DNA from: Phytopythium helicoides | Lineage: Eukaryota; Oomycota; Peronosporomycetes; Pythiales; Pythiaceae | Direction of reading: 5' to 3' | NCBI GenBank assembly: GCA_024867545.1 | Contig: JANFNE010000029.1 | Location: 1-64,000 of the forward strand | DNA: 64,000 nt | Part shown: piece after piece, positions 22,001 to 31,222 of the stretch | Layout of the letters: each line of letters begins with the position of its first letter | How positions within the stretch are numbered: position 1 is the first letter of the stretch | Translations under genes and position numbers: made by a program | The notes under the pieces: generated by a model | Databases searched by the model: none | What the model saw: only the letters and a program-made list of their open reading frames with translations | Told to the model about the DNA's origin: nothing

Positions 22001-24068
22001 TACCAAGTCGGCAGCGGCACAAGGGTGGATCGATATCCAACAAGATCTAGCATTCCAGGATCCCAGGCCACTCGAGTGGAAGGAGCAGCACTGTTTAGAT
22101 TGGCTCAGTCATCGAGTGTCGCTAAAATGGTGGATAGAGGCGAAATCCAGGCTACATATCAGCTTGGAACGTGCCCCCCACAACCTCTGGCAACGGGAAG
22201 ATGTATGGAGAGCTTACTGGCCCAGCTTTAAATGGGGAGACAACGCGTGGATGCTCACAGCTGCTCTCAAGCCACTATCAATGCAGAAGCATCGAACACT
22301 CACCAATTGTGCAATCAGCGAGCTGGAGATGAGGAGGCACTCGCCAACGCACTTTAGCATACTCATCCCTAGAGAACAAGGGCGGCGCAGTCGACACAAG
22401 AACTTAGTCGACTGGGGCCTGACACTCACACTCAACGTGCCAGAGATAAGCATAGGGGAGAAACTACAGATCCCAAATATGGTGAACCAGATTAGCGAGA
22501 AGACAAACGCTGACTCGGTAAGGTGGAAAATCCATGAGAAAAACGTGGTAATTCGGGAAATCACCTATGCAAACCACGTCGAGGAGGAGTTATGGTTCCA
22601 ACAGGACAACAAGATCACCTGGAGTTCGGCCAACAATCGACCTAAAGCGAAAGACTCAAACAACGTAGTGCTTACAGCTCACCCAGCGTACTCCCCAGTA
22701 CCCTGGACTGAACCACTAAGCCGGAAAAAGGTCACACCAGCGACAATAGCGAGATCACGCTCGAGAAGACAGCGAATGCACCAAGAGAAGGCAATAAAGA
22801 AGCTCAGTCAAAGGCTCAAGTCTCTAACAGTTGACTCATCGTGGCACAGACTCCTGCTCTCTCAGACGCCAACGGAGATATGGCAACGGAAAGGCCTAGT
22901 AACGAGATACCACGTGTGGTTCTACGCACGAATGGCAACGAACCAGCTAAATCTTTTCTACGAAGGTAAGAACAATTCCTCAAAGTGCGAACTCCACCAG
23001 AAGTGTGAGAGCGACACAGAAACGATAGAACATATCGTGTGGCAATGTGAGACAGCGCAATCAGTGTGGAAGCACTGTTGGGCCAGATGGACAAGAAACC
23101 CATCAAGTTACGAGACTCAGGAAATGGAGAGGCTGGTAACAACACGCCAGCCACCTCCACTGTCAGTAGACTTACGCACATTGATAGAAGCTCACTACGG
23201 ATTCTTCACAAGCAGCCACCTCTCGGCATACCAAACCTTCTGGTGGATACTCTGTACAGTTCTCCCAGCGGAACTCTGGCTCCACAGGAACGATATCATT
23301 TTCAGAAACGCAAACAACCAGGATCCGGCAACGGCAGAACGCATCTGGGGCAAAGCATTATCGATTTGCGAAGCTGCAGCCTCTACACAAAGAGCAAGAG
23401 CTGAATCGGCAGCAGCAGGCATGGGCATGCTGCAACTGCTTCCTTTGCTAAGAGATCCTGCAACTATGTACGGACCAGTCGCAAGACACCAGCACCTACT
23501 CTTGCATTTCGATGGAGGAGCAAGAGGAAACCCAGGACCTGGTGGAAGTGGCTGGTGTATCTCGTCCAAAGCACATGATGAAACTTCATGGACACTGCTC
23601 GATTACGGATATCGGTACAACGGCGATAGCACCACCAACAACCAAAGTGAAGCAATAGCTCTAAGAGACGGCCTAGCATACCTAGCGAGAACACAAAACC
23701 GACAAACAACCATCCTGGGAATAATTGGAGACAGCAATCTTCTCATACAGACCTTCAAAGGGAAACAGACAATCTCAGCGCCAAGGCTCGTTCCAGTCAT
23801 CCAAGACATTAAGGACCTGAGTCAACATTACGCGTCAATAGACTGGAAACACACGAAGCGAGCTCAAAACACGGCAGCGGACTACCTAGCGAATCTAGCA
23901 ATGGATTCGAAGGCGAGTGGAACTCTCCAATCCAACTCGACAGCCACATCCTCAAGTAGAAAAGCAGAAGTCATGCGTCATTTGAGGCATGATCACACCA
24001 GCACCCAAGCAGCACCACCAACAGCGTTCTTAGATCGTTTAAAACTCTACGCAGAGTCGCTAAGATAA
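19017..24068 (+). CDS. LINE ORF2: endonuclease, reverse transcriptase, RNase H
   Basis: A 1683-residue polyprotein for target-primed reverse transcription. The N terminus is an APE-like endonuclease with QNVRG, QETH (E89), GGDFN (D200) and SDHQ (H296). The reverse transcriptase follows: DKGGGLDGLNN, DYRPIMLL, LLDFFKAYD (D654), GIRQGCPLAPLLF and FVDD (D770, D771). A Cys/His cluster near residue 1320 (CELHQKCES...IEHIVWQC) matches the RVT-type zinc-binding region. The C-terminal RNase H has HFDGGARGNPG (D1499), QSEAIAL (E1545), GDSNLLI (D1572) and NTAADYLA (D1622), so its catalytic set looks complete. No internal stop or frameshift is seen, consistent with an element able to move recently. It starts at the ATG at 19017, in the +1 frame relative to ORF1. 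Confidence 0.95.
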   Translation: MMINSNWVDALLPPKELATEPEDLYTSLLSTELSYYESRQRRKHSKLHNRLRIISQNVRGFKKERRRQWLSAWRHAHPRQSPDIIFVQETHVRSQEESDQLEEEWQRLWQVEDTTVRWTYWSINQEAAGGVGILINPQKCGVVEAYSSITWTHQRIFVKCNGIILANIYAPRDAGAKNKLYRELRHQLGTTTLPMIVGGDFNCVLSPREDRIVNGKPGEGGSECSELGRTVTGLNLVDACDVLKAKDPPLLAAPTEHFTYWRRRSASRIDRFYVSAEIAPEVQWLAAKLPPLQSDHQEIGLELSKGSHRPQRARAPCVYPVRTDKPRLVSSHIAARLEDCADPQTAGNWDEFARKSAQIITLTGRKDRKRRRDRKRQMLRHQSEISRTRDNLLKLAVQASAWKNAVSRGRFQEDDQSYVKKLYKRTSLWSSDQTISFLCPSAGGNFCHSMPIEEQMAKEWDPILGQTHRRTNSKQIRSELKSYACIPAERLVSDEDNEALMSPITEEEMYKAVRSLSRDKGGGLDGLNNDFFKDFAPELIPKLLPVLNDILNGAEPPETFLEALVIPLRKKGDSSNAMDYRPIMLLATSYKLLSKVLATRLQKFLHKLIGSQQQGFVRGRQLRHAVTLMMAQLDDTFHDPDVGIDDAPAVLLLDFFKAYDTLDREYLLELLVQYNFSPRFVSLIARTHTGTTAKFSVNGRLSKPHPVKSGIRQGCPLAPLLFLLGVEPLSLAIKQHFELLNGQEKTQHNAERPQGQSLQPPKAGLSAFVDDTAIAIPAGRTLPGVLRCVQRFGDLSGLRAQPEKSHYICLNSAVHQKAHHGVPFVEPGSTVRYLGVELGTGEMQTINWSRRLTAITVRLALAAKLKLSVIDKVTLLNTIMLPSVLFTASFIPPPTSILTKLKNIQKNFLWKGSLETSGSRHKINPALVFIPKEAGGLGLIDISIALRLQSIKHATEWLNSPPSRFTNAWHYLRSKDQTQTTNTSISPQHPAPKRNTKSAAAQGWIDIQQDLAFQDPRPLEWKEQHCLDWLSHRVSLKWWIEAKSRLHISLERAPHNLWQREDVWRAYWPSFKWGDNAWMLTAALKPLSMQKHRTLTNCAISELEMRRHSPTHFSILIPREQGRRSRHKNLVDWGLTLTLNVPEISIGEKLQIPNMVNQISEKTNADSVRWKIHEKNVVIREITYANHVEEELWFQQDNKITWSSANNRPKAKDSNNVVLTAHPAYSPVPWTEPLSRKKVTPATIARSRSRRQRMHQEKAIKKLSQRLKSLTVDSSWHRLLLSQTPTEIWQRKGLVTRYHVWFYARMATNQLNLFYEGKNNSSKCELHQKCESDTETIEHIVWQCETAQSVWKHCWARWTRNPSSYETQEMERLVTTRQPPPLSVDLRTLIEAHYGFFTSSHLSAYQTFWWILCTVLPAELWLHRNDIIFRNANNQDPATAERIWGKALSICEAAASTQRARAESAAAGMGMLQLLPLLRDPATMYGPVARHQHLLLHFDGGARGNPGPGGSGWCISSKAHDETSWTLLDYGYRYNGDSTTNNQSEAIALRDGLAYLARTQNRQTTILGIIGDSNLLIQTFKGKQTISAPRLVPVIQDIKDLSQHYASIDWKHTKRAQNTAADYLANLAMDSKASGTLQSNSTATSSSRKAEVMRHLRHDHTSTQAAPPTAFLDRLKLYAESLR

Positions 24069-24103
24069 TAGATTCTGTTTCATCATCATCAAATCCAGCA
24101 TCG

Positions 24104-24240
24104 AGGAGGAGCTTCATGCTGAAGTTGGTGCGATCCGAGATGGTTGCGGAGCATTTGTGGTCCCCTCTTTAACTCACTGCAGTACTCCAGCATTCAAAGT
24201 TGAGACCTATCTGGATAACTTCTACTTGAGCTGAAATTTT
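24104..24240 (+). pseudogene. Second C-terminal ankyrin module remnant, copy in T3
   Basis: Continuation of the flank after the LINE. It reads LKLVRSEMVAEHLWSPL and then meets a stop (CTTTAA), where the copy at 7588 continues. It is otherwise identical in context to 7588-7705. Confidence 0.7.
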
Positions 24241-24823
24241 GCGTTGATTCATTGAAACAAATCTGGAACTCTGTGATGACAAAGGAAGTGGTTCCATTAT
24301 GCACATTGCTCAATCGTTGACTTGAGCATTCATCCCACTTATTCCTTTTAACTGCCACTACGTAAGATCTAGATCAGCAATACTACGAGCACTCTTGCAC
24401 CACATCGACTCTTTTGTTAATGCAGAGCGACGATAAATCAAGCTTCTGAAGGAAATTTGGAGCTGACCGATGTCAACAGCTTGTGAGAGCTTTCTTCTTG
24501 ACTGAAACGTGTTGTTTATTCTACTAAGACTCGCGACAGACAGACAATTCATCCCTCACTGAGACCAATAGGCTATTGAAGAGCACCATCGCTTGTGCAT
24601 TTACAATGATGAAACTCACTGACATTCGCAAACGGTCTTGCCAAACACCAAACACATTTTGCCTATCATTGCACTCTTTATGCTCACATCCATGAGCAGA
24701 ACTTCTCACGAATATCATCAAAACAATTGTACCACGAGATTCCACGGCAATCGGCAGCAACAGCCGCCAAGGGGACTACGACAAACGAAAAAGGGCTTCA
24801 GAACCTGACAGGTCTTGGTGTAG
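24241..24823. other. Left flank of palindrome 3, no gene recognised
   Basis: Duplicate of 7706-8294 with few substitutions. Nothing identifiable as a gene. Confidence 0.55.
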
Positions 24824-25356
24824 ACCGAGCGAATATGGCTCCGTTAATGTCCTACCAGTACTCCACACAGTGCTCCAAACATAAATATTACGCTGACACG
24901 TCGACTCACCAACTACCTCGTGTGGCATTCGTGGCGTTGTGCAAGGCGTGTGTCACTGGATCGTTGTTGTCGCTGCCAATAATGTACCGTTTCCTGCATA
25001 TCCATCGTCGTCGTGCCTAGTGATCCATGTTTCCCGCAACGGAATCGCATACCGATCTGTCTGAGCTGCTCTACATCAAACAACAACAACAACAACAACA
25101 ACAACAATAAACAGCAAAAGGGAAGAAGGCGAGTCAACGTTCACGTCACTTCTTTTTTTTTTATTTGTTGTTGTTACCATAGCTTGATGTGACTTTCGAC
25201 TTTCTGCATACGTGCATGCATGCATTTGTACACGCATGCATGCGTATGTGCGTATGTGCCATGCATGCTGGTTGACATGGAAGGAAGCACATATTGATTG
25301 ATTCCTACTTCGTAAATACTGACTTTTGAACTATTGAACACATGCTAGTACTGAAC

Positions 25357-26127
25357 TCAGCGCCAGCGAGGGCGGACAGCAGCAGGAGCAGGAGCAGGAG
25401 CAGCAGTAGTAGCTGTACTGGGTTTGATCTTGTGTGTGTTCTTGGCACTGACGTAGGCTCTGGCACTAGTATTGGAACGCTTCACGGTCGTTTCCGGCTT
25501 CTGGCCGACAAGCGTCAACTGTGTCGACCGTGTCGACTGTGCCATCGCCTTGGCCTTGACCATCGCCTTGGACGCCTGCTCCTCGCGACGCCGACCCATA
25601 GATACGAAGTGTTGGCGCTGGAACTCCCGCTCCTCTCGCTGATGCTGGAGCTCCAGGAGGCGAGCGAGGAGGGCCCCACCCGTGTGGGAGGTAGGGTGGT
25701 CCGCCTTGTTACGAGCGAGGAAGCGTGCATACCGTGGCACACTGGAGTCATCCGCAGACTTCAACTGAGTTGTTGCGGTGGCTGTGGCTGTTGTCGTCAT
25801 GTTCAGGGCCGCATTCGACTCGGGCTCGGGCTCCGACTCGGACTCGGACTCGAAGTCGGACTCGGACTCGAAGTCGGACTCCGACTCGGAGTTGATGTTG
25901 TACACGTCCTCGACTTCAGTCTCGGCAGGCATGTCCGCATCTTCTTCGTACTCGCAGCGGTCCGAGTACTCCGACGAGTCTTCTTCCGAGAAGTCATCCT
26001 CGTCGTCGTCGAGGTCGATGTCGTCGAAGTTGAGCTTGCGCTGGACTGGCAAGTACTCGCCGTCCTCCGAGTCGGCGTCTTCTTCGCTCTCGTACGAGCC
26101 GCACTCGAGGTCGGTGTACTCGAGGCC

Positions 26128-26161
<34 letters not shown>

Positions 26162-26299
26162 ATTTCGATTTCGATTTCGTAGTCGTCCTCGGCGAGTTCC
26201 GAGGAGGCGTAGGCGTCGCTGGTGTATTCGCTGGCGTGATCGCAGCAGGCGTCGTGGTTGTTGACGCCGTAGTAGAAGTAGTAGTCGTCTTCGTCGTGC

Positions 26300-26348
<49 letters not shown>

Positions 26349-26754
26349 AGCTGGCGCGGCTGCTGTCCGCGTCGAGCATGAACGGCACGTCGCCAGGGTT
26401 GTAGCAGTAGACGTGCTCGAACGCGAGTCGCTCCGAGTCGCTGTAGTAGTCGTCGTCGTCGGTCGTGTGTTCGTTCTCGTCGGTGGTCGAGTCGACTTGT
26501 TCGCCTTGAGCTTCTTCTAGGGCCTGGAGCTTGACCGACGCGGAGGTTGGTGCCGCCAGGTCCTTGTGGAGGTCGTCGGCGAGGCTCTGGCTCGTCTTCG
26601 GGTGGCTCGAGGCCGCGATAAAGGCCGAAACGGAGGCCGTGGCCGTCGAGTGCGCGCGGACGGCGACGGGCGAGCGCGCGCGCAGCAGCAGCGCCGCGAA
26701 GCAGGCGACGGCGAGGGCTGTGAGCAGCGCGAGGGCGACGAGAGCGGCGCTCAT
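25357..26754 (-). CDS. Acidic Asn-rich membrane-anchored protein, copy 5
   Basis: Paralogue in the left arm of palindrome 3; 465 residues from the ATG at 26754, with the short hydrophobic segment. The Asn run is about 15, followed by HDEDDYYFYYGVNN as in copies 2 and 3. The Ser-Glu region reads SESESDFESESDFESE, shared only with copy 6. A Thr replaces Val in the VDSTVDENEH segment (STTDENEH). Function is unknown. Confidence 0.7.
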
Positions 26755-27875
26755 GGTGGCGGTCGAGACAGGCGGTCGGTGGCTTGTCTGGGAGGTGGCA
26801 AAAAGGAAAGTGGCGCCGAGGCGGGTCAAAGGCAACTCGGATCGACTTGGTTTCAGTATGGGCCGATTCAAAAGGCGGCGCGAAAAAACCTCAGAGAAAG
26901 GGCCTGGAAATCGCCATTTCGAGGGTCAAAGTAGCGATTTGGCGCCGACGAAGCGCCTTCTTGGTCTCGCCATCGACTCTGCAGACGATCACTCGATCGC
27001 TCGACACGCGCGCTGCAACCAGCTGGTCGTCAAGATACGGACGGACGGACGGACGGTCTGGGTCTGGTTGAAGTGGCATGTAGCCATGATCACGAATCGT
27101 ACCTAGTCGGATGTGGCGTAAAAGTTAATATGGTCAGCTCGCCACAAATGAGCTGCCTGTCTTTCGCTTTAGCAGCGACTTGAGCCTCGGTTCATGCATA
27201 AAACGAGGCTCCTGACAAGCCAAGGACTCGGTATTTGTTCGGGAATGCCCAGAGTTGGCGAAAGAGTAGCACAAACCTAGTAATTCAGTCTTTAGTGTGC
27301 TCGCTGTGGCAAGATATGATCCGAGTCGTTGACCCTTTTGAGCGTCTCCAATTCGTTCACACAGTCGCGTCTTTTGTTCCATCGAGTCAAAGAGAGCTCA
27401 AATCATCTCATAATAGTCAAATCACGCCAACGGAGCTGCTTGAGGCCGTGAAGAAGGCACATACGTCGCTCAAGCTCAAATGGAGTCACACCCCATCGTC
27501 ACCCTCCTCCACACCACATCCGACTAGGTACGATTCGTGATCATGGCTACATGCCACTTCAACCAGACCCAGACCGTCCGTCCGTCCGTCCGTATCTTGA
27601 CGACCAGCTGGTTGCAGCGCGCGTGTCGAGCGATCGAGTGATCGTCTGCAGAGTCGATGGCGAGACCAAGAAGGCGCTTCGTCGGCGCCAAATCGCTACT
27701 TTGACCCTCGAAATGGCAATTTCCAGGCCCTTTCTCTGAGGTTTTTTCGCGCCGCCTTTTGAATCGGCCCATACTGAAACCAAGTCGATCCGAGTTGCCT
27801 TTGACCCGCCTCGGCGCCACTTTCCTTTTTGCCACCTCCCAGACAAGCCACCGACCGCCTGTCTCGACCGCCACC
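26755..27875. promoter_or_regulatory. Shared centre between divergent copies 5 and 6
   Basis: Mirrored upstream segments around the loop at 27119-27511 (forward orientation). CGTACCTAGTCGG (about 27099-27111) and its inverse (about 27519-27533) flank the loop. A bidirectional promoter role is inferred from position. Confidence 0.5.
27119..27511 (+). other. Palindrome loop, unit 3, forward orientation
   Basis: 393-bp spacer, same orientation as 3564-3956. It has small differences, such as TAAAAGTTAATATGG at the start and CCTCCACACCAC at the end. Confidence 0.85.
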
Positions 27876-28323
27876 ATGAGCGCCGCTCTCGTCGCCCTCG
27901 CGCTGCTCACAGCCCTCGCCCTCGTCGCCTGCGTGGCCGTGGCGCTGCTCACAGCCCTCGCCGTCGCCTGCTTCGCGGCGCTGCTGCTGCGCGCGCGCTC
28001 GCCCGTCGCCGTCCGCGCGCACTCGACGGCCTCGGGCTCCGTTTCGGCCTTTATCGCGGCCTCGAGCCACCCGAAGACGAGCCAGAGCCTCGCCGACGAC
28101 CTCCACAAGGACCTGGCGGCACCAACCTCCGCGTCGGTCAAGCTCCAGGCCCTAGAAGAAGCTCAAGGCGAACAAGTCGACTCGACCGTCGACGAGAACG
28201 AACACACGACCGACGACGACGACTACTACAGCGACTCGGAGCGACTCGCGTTCGAGCACGTCTACTGCTACAACCCGGGCGACGTGCCGTTCATGCTCGA
28301 CGCGGACAGCAGCCGCGCCAGCT

Positions 28324-28360
<37 letters not shown>

Positions 28361-28492
28361 GCACGACGAAGACGACTACTACTTCTACCACGGCGTCAAC
28401 AACCACGACGACTGCTGCGATCACGCCAGCGAATACACCAGCGACGCCTACGCCTCCTCGGAACTCGCCGAGGACGACTACGAAATCGAAAT

Positions 28493-28525
<33 letters not shown>

Positions 28526-29303
28526 CGGCCTCGAGTACACCGACCTCGAGTGCGGCTCGTACGAGAGCGAAGAAGACGCCGACTCGGAGGACGGCGAGTA
28601 CCTGCCAGTCCAGCACAAGCTCAACTTCGACGACATCGACCTCGACGACGACGAGGATGACTTCTCGGAAGAAGACTCGTCGGAGTACTCGGACCGCTGC
28701 GAGTACGAAGAAGATGCGGACATGCCTGCCGAGACTGAAGTCGAGGACGTGTACAACATCAACTCCGAGTCGGAGTCCGACTTCGAGTCCGAGTCCGACT
28801 TCGAGTCCGAGTCCGAGTCGGAGCCCGAGCCCGAGTCGAATGCGGCCCTGAACATGACGACAACAGCCACAGCCACCGCAACAACTCAGTTGAAGTCTGC
28901 GGATGACTCCAGTGTGCCACGGTATGCACGCTTCCTCGCTCGTAACAAGGCGGACCACCCTACCTCCCACACGGGTGGGGCCCTCCTCGCTCGCCTCCTG
29001 GAGCTCCAGCATCAGCGAGAGGAGCGGGAGTTCCAGCGCCAACACTTCGTATCTATGGGTCGGCGTCGCGAGGAGCAGGCGTCCAAGGCGATGGTCAAGG
29101 CCAAGGCGATGGCACAGTCGACACGGTCGACACAGTTGACGCTTGTCGGCCAGAAGCCGGAAACGACCGTGAAGCGTTCCAATACTAGTGCCAGAGCCTA
29201 CGTCAGTGCCAAGAACACACACAAGATCAAACCCAGTACAGCTACTACTGCTGCTCCTGCTCCTGCTCCTGCTGCTGCTGCTGTCCGCCCTCGCTGGCGC
29301 TGA
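27876..29303 (+). CDS. Acidic Asn-rich membrane-anchored protein, copy 6
   Basis: Paralogue in the right arm of palindrome 3; 475 residues from the ATG in GCCACCATG. Like copy 2 it has the 14-residue duplication in the hydrophobic N-terminal segment. The Asn run is about 11 and is followed by the hybrid form HDEDDYYFYHGVNNHDDCCDH. It shares SESESDFESESDF and KRSNTSARAY with copy 5, and has extra Ala codons before VRPRWR. One change (VQHKLN for VQRKLN) is private. Function is unknown. Confidence 0.7.
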
Positions 29304-29893
29304 GTTCAGTACTAGCATGTGTTCAATAGTTCAAAAGTCAGTATTTACGAAGTAGGAATCAATCAATATGTGCTTCCTTCCATGTCAACCAGCATGCATG
29401 GCACATACGCACATACGCATGCATGCGTGTACAAATGCATGCATGCACGTATGCAGAAAGTCGAAAGTCACATCAAGCTATGGTAACAACAACAAATAAA
29501 AAAAAAAAGAAGTGACGTGAACGTTGACTCGCCTTCTTCCCTTTTGCTGTTTATTGTTGTTGTTGTTGTTGTTGTTGTTGTTTGATGTAGAGCAGCTCAG
29601 ACAGATCGGTATGCGATTCCGTTGCGGGAAACATGGATCACTAGGCACGACGACGATGGATATGCAGGAAACGGTACATTATTGGCAGCGACAACAACGA
29701 TCCAGTGACACACGCCTTGCACAACGCCACGAATGCCACACGAGGTAGTTGGTGAGTCGACGTGTCAGCGTAATATTTATGTTTGGAGCACTGTGTGGAG
29801 TACTGGTAGGACATTACCGGAGCCATACTCGCTCGGTCGATTGTACAGTACCCGAATGAAGCTGCTTTGGGGGATGAACAACGATACTATCGA
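29304..29893 (+). other. Distal arm of palindrome 3, 3' flank of copy 6
   Basis: GCATGC-rich block, poly-A, a short (GTT)n tract and the arm edge at 29837, as in the other arms. No gene seen. Confidence 0.55.
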
Positions 29894-31104
29894 GATTAAT
29901 GTGAAAGTAGACGAGTAAAGTGGTTAACGAGAGGCTGAGTCAGTCCACTTTCTCGCAGATCCTCAACAAAATTGTCACCAACTTCGCGATAGCCAAGCAC
30001 ATATGTGTATTTTGCTGCGTTCGTGGACCCTTTGTTTGTCGTAACATGAACGTTTCTTAGACGCACCATGAAATTGCATGCTCTACCTGCAAGATTGACT
30101 CCATCCGTCATTCGTTGGAACTCATTCAGCTTGACTTTCGAGACAGCGACCGCTCTGTGAGCAGGTAAATTGGCTTTGCCGTCATCAAACACGATATCCT
30201 CCTGATCATTTGGTTGATGAGCTAGCTGGCAGCGATTTGTGACTGGCCAAGTGCAACCCTGGAATCCGTCAATGCGATGGGATTCTCATCGACAATCCGC
30301 ACAGATGAACGGACACTCGGAGTACTAGACGCAACGAGCCTGCGTCTGAGAGCTAGCATTTGGAGTTGACGCCGGCGGTCTTGGGTTTTGGGTGTTCATA
30401 TCAGGCATTGTATTTTCAATTGATGTTGGTAAGAAGTGGCCGTAATACTTTTCACCACTTTGTAAGCTGCGAGCACACGGGAAGGGTGCACCCGGATTTG
30501 TTTTGGCGATTGACGTTGGCGCCAGCATTCGTGAGTGCATCCACGACCCATTCATGGAAGAACAAACAGACAAGATACAAAGCCGTGCGGTTGTCTTCGT
30601 TGTCGATACTCGAAGTACTCTCAATATTCACACCGCTTTCAATTAGTGTGTTCACCACATCTTCATGGCCAAAACAAATTCAGCATACATGAGGGATGTC
30701 CACCCACACTCATCAACTGCGTTCACATTTGCACCTGTGAGCACCCAAAATCATCCAAATCTGGATCGCAGAGAGATCTCCGATCTGATCTGTGGAGTGT
30801 AAATTCATTTTGTTAGTGCGTACAGTGATTACTTCGAGGTTACCGCCACGAAGATTGACTGGACTGATGTTTCCGTTCTTCTTTTCATAGCCTCCACCGC
30901 GATCTCACTATTCTTTGCAATACTACCAATTGTCTGAACAATGGTTTGACCATTCTGACCACTTGCATTTCTCGATTGAGTATCAGCTCCAGACTCGACT
31001 GGAATGCACACGACTCCACAATGTCCGTTTGAGGCACCCAGCATCAATGGAGTTATTCCACTCGCACTAATCGCCTCAAATCCAGCATCGAGGAGGAGCT
31101 TCAT
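29894..31104 (-). pseudogene. Broken ankyrin gene, flank copy C
   Basis: Near-identical to 13385-14581 and uninterrupted here, so it shows the pre-insertion state of the LINE target (ATCGCCTCAAATCCAGCATC near 31069-31088). One C-terminal module remains (30192-29896). Ankyrin repeats are frame-shifted. Confidence 0.8.
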
Positions 31105-31222
31105 GCTGAAGTTGGTGCGATCCGAGATGGTTGCGGAGCATTTGTGGTCCCCTCTTCAACTCACTACAGTACTCCAGCACACAAAAGTTGAGACCTATCT
31201 GGATAACTTCTACTTGAGCTGA
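31105..31222 (+). pseudogene. Second C-terminal ankyrin module remnant, third copy
   Basis: Reads LKLVRSEMVAEHLWSPLQLT, then TVLQHTKVETYLDNFYLS and a stop. Inverted relative to the ankyrin body on its left, as at 7588. Confidence 0.75.

Larger units (their letters stand above)
14582..24090 (+). mobile_element. Full-length LINE (APE endonuclease, RT, RNase H)
   Basis: A non-LTR retrotransposon of about 9.5 kb. It has a 5' UTR of 138 bp, ORF1 (14720-19033), ORF2 (19017-24068), a 3' UTR of about 20 bp, and a short CAT/ATC-repeat tail instead of poly-A. It is flanked by the duplication TCAAATCCAGCATCG (14567-14581 and 24089-24103; the first two or three bases are ambiguous with the tail). The empty site is seen intact near 31075-31090. 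Intact ORFs and an unbroken duplication point to a young insertion. An RNase H domain places it near I/Tad/R1-like lineages rather than classical vertebrate L1; the clade needs a tree. Confidence 0.93.
24824..29837. repeat. Giant palindrome, unit 3
   Basis: The core runs from ACCGAGCGAA (24824) to CTCGCTCGGT (29837), 5,014 bp. The loop is in the same orientation as in unit 1. Both arms share derived features absent elsewhere: a second SESESDF in the Ser-Glu repeat, DADSSRASY for DADSTRASY, and a shorter (CAA)n tract at the outer ends. This points to exchange between the two arms. Confidence 0.9.
24104..31104 (+). repeat. 7.0-kb tandem segment, copy T3
   Basis: Left flank, palindrome 3 and right flank, collinear with 7588-14581. 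After 31104 another left-flank copy begins and can be followed to about 31790, where matching drops off. This marks the right end of the array. Confidence 0.8.
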
